Origin: Hyphomicrobiales bacterium
Lineage (GTDB): Bacteria; Pseudomonadota; Alphaproteobacteria; Rhizobiales; Aestuariivirgaceae
NCBI GenBank assembly: GCA_025362535.1
Contig: JANYGE010000257.1
Location: forward strand, 1 to 6,828
Reading direction: 5' to 3'
Length of the DNA: 6,828 bases
Part shown: in pieces, positions 6,465-6,828 of the stretch
Layout: every line of letters starts with the position of its first letter
Numbering within the stretch: the stretch's first letter is position 1
The notes under the pieces: generated by a model
The model's input: the letters and a program-made list of their open reading frames with translations, nothing else
The model's database searches: none
Told to the model about the DNA's origin: nothing
Translations under genes and position numbers: made by a program

Positions 6465-6828
6465 ATGAAGCGTATTGCCGTAGCTGATCCTGGCATGAGC
6501 AAGTTGACGGGGCACAATAGAGAACTCAATTTGGTTCGGGCCTATGAATATGTTTCAAGAGGATATCAGGTCGATATCTATGTGAATAAGTTGTATCCTT
6601 TGCAGGCGATTGATCAGGGCCTTGATGGCATCCGCATCATTCCACATTTTTCGTCATCGCCATATCATTTCAGCAAAGCTCATCAAGAAGCACTTGGGAT
6701 GGGTGAGTATTTTAACTCAATGGCACAGAGCTTTGCGAAGGAGTTGCGGCTCATTGGTGAAGACTGTCCTTTGCTGTTGCCGAGCGCTTATCCTTACATG
6801 ATTTGCGGTGCAGCACTTGCGGATTGGA
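6465..6828 (+). CDS. Glycosyltransferase-like protein, N-terminal part (runs off the window)
   Basis: An open frame begins at ATG 6465 with AGAG 8 bases before it and an AGGA further up, and stays open to the end of the window (121 codons). It starts MKRIAVADPGMSKLTGHNRE, then helix LNLVRAYEYVSRGYQVDIYV (21-40), segment GLDGIRIIPHF (52-62) and LLLPSAYPYMICGAALA (104-120). The order strand, Gly-His-Asn loop, long helix, RGYxVxIY strand is that of the N-terminal Rossmann domain of GT-B glycosyltransferases (GT4-like). The donor-binding C-terminal domain is outside the window, so family and substrate are not settled. It is divergent from the molybdoenzyme and may open a polysaccharide gene group to the right. 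Confidence 0.6.
   Translation, partial: MKRIAVADPGMSKLTGHNRELNLVRAYEYVSRGYQVDIYVNKLYPLQAIDQGLDGIRIIPHFSSSPYHFSKAHQEALGMGEYFNSMAQSFAKELRLIGEDCPLLLPSAYPYMICGAALADW

Overview
The window looks like chromosomal DNA of an alphaproteobacterium, probably of the Hyphomicrobiales (Rhizobiales) or a relative. Three things suggest this: a BacA/SbmA-type peptide transporter, a bacterial Rsm22-family protein, and short palindromic intergenic repeats of kinds common in that class (window start, 2407-2500, 4133-4160). Base composition is moderate, and no transposase, integrase, phage gene or CRISPR array is visible.

Layout from left to right: a hairpin repeat (about 5-37); an Rsm22-family protein on the minus strand (57-1013); divergent from it an SbmA/BacA peptide importer (1105-2349); an imperfect palindromic repeat (2407-2500) that runs into the 3' end of a minus-strand LicD-family gene (2458-3171); head to head with that, a LicC-like nucleotidyltransferase (3211-3969) that seems to begin at a CTG; a minus-strand tRNA-Val(UAC) (3971-4046) one base from the nucleotidyltransferase stop; a second hairpin repeat (4133-4160); a large minus-strand molybdopterin/[4Fe-4S] oxidoreductase (4187-6280); a 184-bp divergent intergenic region with a direct repeat; and the start of a plus-strand glycosyltransferase-like gene that leaves the window (6465 onward).

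The genes do not form one operon. The clearest functional unit is the divergent LicC-like/LicD-like pair, which in known systems activates phosphocholine (or a similar amino-alcohol phosphate) with CTP and transfers it to a surface glycan. The glycosyltransferase-like gene at the right edge and the envelope-related SbmA fit loosely with cell-surface work, but this link is inference. The Rsm22 protein (ribosome assembly) and the molybdoenzyme (unknown substrate) look like independent genes.

I do not see a convincing new defence or mobile system. The points most worth checking are the non-canonical start of the nucleotidyltransferase, the repeat-encoded C-terminus of the LicD protein, the LicC/LicD pairing itself, and the direct repeat between 6340 and 6389.
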